In this document: positions 62,731-64,000 of the stretch, piece after piece
How positions within the stretch are numbered: position 1 is the first letter of the stretch
Layout: each line of letters begins with the position of its first letter
From: Flavobacteriaceae bacterium
GTDB taxonomy: Bacteria; Bacteroidota; Bacteroidia; Flavobacteriales; Flavobacteriaceae
Length of the DNA: 64,000 nucleotides
Direction of reading: 5' to 3'
Assembly: GCA_947379965.1 (NCBI GenBank)
Contig: CANCPC010000001.1
Coordinates: forward strand, 1-64,000
The notes under the pieces: generated by a model
What the model was told of the DNA's origin: nothing
Seen by the model: only the letters and a program-made list of their open reading frames with translations
Databases searched by the model: none
Program-made: the position numbers and the translations under genes

Positions 62731-63966
62731 TTATTCTTGCATCATATCAATATGTCTGTCGTGATATCCCAAAAGGTATAATATTCCGTCTAGACCTAGA
62801 CTTGATATTGAAGTGGAAGCGTTTTCTTTTACTTTCTGTTTCGCGTGAAAAGCAATTCCTAAACCTGCCAAATTTATCATTGGCAAATCATTAGCTCCAT
62901 CACCCACAGCAATAGTTTGATTGATATGAATCCCTTCTTTATCGGCAATAGCTTGAAGATATTCGGCTTTTTTTGCGCCATCAACAATTTCACCTAAATA
63001 TTTACCAGTCAGTTTTCCGTTTTTAATCTCCAATTGATTGGCAAAAACGTAATCGATTCCCAATTCTTTTTGCAAATAATCACCAAAATAAGTGAATCCT
63101 CCAGATAAAATAGCGGTTTTGTAGCCGTAATATTTCAAGGCTCTCATCAATCGATGTGCTCCTTTTGTTATCGGTAAATTTATTGCCACATTATGCAGAA
63201 CATCTTCGCTCAAACCTTCCAATAAAGCCATACGTTTTTTGAAGCTTTCGCTAAAATCTATTTCGCCGTTCATTGCTGATTCGGTGATGGCCCTAACTTC
63301 TTCGCCAACACCTGCTAATTCGGCTAATTCATCGATTACTTCGGTTTGAATCAAGGTAGAATCCATATCAAAACACACTAAACGTCTGTTTCTTCTATAA
63401 ATATTATCTTCTTGAAATGAAATATCAACGTCTAATTTTCTGGAAATTTCCATAAAACTAGCCGTCATCAACGTTTTGTCTTTAATAATACCCGTTACAG
63501 ATAATTGCACACAAGAACGTGGATATTCTTCTTTTTCGACTACCGAAGTTCTTCCAGTTAATCGTATAATCGAATCGATATTTAATTTTTGATCCGACAT
63601 TATTTTAGTTACCGCCGCTAATTGTGCCGCTGTCAACTTTTCGCCCAAAACATTGATAATAAAACGTTGCTTGCTCTGTCCTTTAACCCAAATTTCATAA
63701 TCCGGAATTGTGATTGGAATAAACTTGACATTAATTCCTAGTTCGTATGCTTTGAACAATAAATCTTTTAAAACAGGTGCTGAAGAAGAGCCTGCTTTTA
63801 TTTCAAATAATATACCTAAAGATAAGGTGTCATGAATATCGGCTTGACCAATATCTAAAATAGTGGCGTCGTAATTTGCCAATATCGATGTTAAACCAGC
63901 TGTTACTCCCGGTTTATCCTGACCAGAAACTTTTAACAAAATAATCTCTTTATCTTCTAGTATCAT
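62731..63966 (-). CDS. serB: Phosphoserine phosphatase SerB with ACT domains
   Basis: Catalyses the last step of serine synthesis, dephosphorylation of O-phosphoserine. Two ACT-type domains occupy about residues 1-170 (KVSGQDKPGVTAGLTSIL and QLSVTGIIKDKTL). The HAD domain has the nucleophile motif CFDMDSTLIQTEV near residue 199, AILSGGFTYFGD near 287, and AVGDGANDLPMI near 355. The length of 411 residues fits SerB proteins with two N-terminal ACT domains; E. coli SerB (322) is shorter. ACT domains usually bind amino acids, so regulation by serine is possible. Confidence 0.95.
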   Translation of the reverse strand: MILEDKEIILLKVSGQDKPGVTAGLTSILANYDATILDIGQADIHDTLSLGILFEIKAGSSSAPVLKDLLFKAYELGINVKFIPITIPDYEIWVKGQSKQRFIINVLGEKLTAAQLAAVTKIMSDQKLNIDSIIRLTGRTSVVEKEEYPRSCVQLSVTGIIKDKTLMTASFMEISRKLDVDISFQEDNIYRRNRRLVCFDMDSTLIQTEVIDELAELAGVGEEVRAITESAMNGEIDFSESFKKRMALLEGLSEDVLHNVAINLPITKGAHRLMRALKYYGYKTAILSGGFTYFGDYLQKELGIDYVFANQLEIKNGKLTGKYLGEIVDGAKKAEYLQAIADKEGIHINQTIAVGDGANDLPMINLAGLGIAFHAKQKVKENASTSISSLGLDGILYLLGYHDRHIDMMQE

Positions 63967-64000
63967 TTTTATTTAAATTGATTTACAAGGGGCAAAAATC

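Overview
The window looks like a chromosomal segment of a gliding member of the Flavobacteriaceae, most likely Flavobacterium or a close relative. The DNA is AT-rich. It carries gldB and gldC, two very large secreted proteins ending in type B sorting domains of the type IX secretion system (T9SS), and a DUF5916 protein. Many genes are preceded by the Bacteroidetes promoter element TAnnTTTG, some with an upstream TTG. I see no rRNA operon, insertion sequence, prophage or CRISPR array.

Layout. 0.5-1.1 kb (minus strand): tRNA-Arg and a YqeY-like gene. 1.3-17.3 kb (minus strand): a complete division and cell wall (dcw) operon in the order mraZ, rsmH, ftsL, ftsI, murE, mraY, murD, ftsW, murG, murC, ftsQ, ftsA, ftsZ, ending in a strong terminator. 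A phased set of repeats upstream of mraZ looks like the MraZ operator. 17.5-24 kb: an alpha/beta hydrolase, the GTPase engB, gldC and gldB, nadE, a LuxR-type response regulator and dnaG. A structured Flavo-1-like element lies in the gldB leader. 24-29.3 kb: a multi-PAS histidine kinase and a receiver-kinase hybrid. 29.3-36.8 kb: a polyprenyl diphosphate synthase, rlmN, a decayed toxin-antitoxin pair, an O-methyltransferase, a PAP2 phosphatase, a TatA-like protein, a CarboxypepD_reg-like secreted protein, pepE, tRNA-Gly and an L,D-transpeptidase-like protein. 36.9-45.3 kb: the DUF5916 protein, gpmI, galE, a DegT-family sugar aminotransferase, waaA and a tiny lipoprotein. 45.4-49.7 kb: tRNA-Leu and tRNA-Gly, mutS, a DUF1573 protein and a SpoU-family RNA methyltransferase. 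49.7-56.5 kb: two tandem paralogous lectin-domain T9SS cargo proteins. 56.5-64 kb: a FolK-deoxynucleoside kinase fusion, sppA, a DUF2797 protein, a GH3-family protein, a mini-lipoprotein and serB.

The genes are mostly housekeeping. The dcw operon makes lipid-linked peptidoglycan precursor (MurC, D, E, G and MraY; MurF is not here) and builds the divisome (FtsZ, A, Q, L, I, W). MurE carries the DNPR motif of meso-diaminopimelate-adding enzymes. waaA, galE and the aminotransferase serve the outer surface. gldB and gldC support gliding, and the two lectin proteins are predicted to be exported by the same T9SS.

The less ordinary signals are the mraZ operator array, the structured leader before gldB, a DnaG primase whose zinc-ligand positions are all substituted, a toxin-antitoxin locus broken in both genes, and several families of short intergenic repeats. 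I did not find a clearly new multi-gene system.
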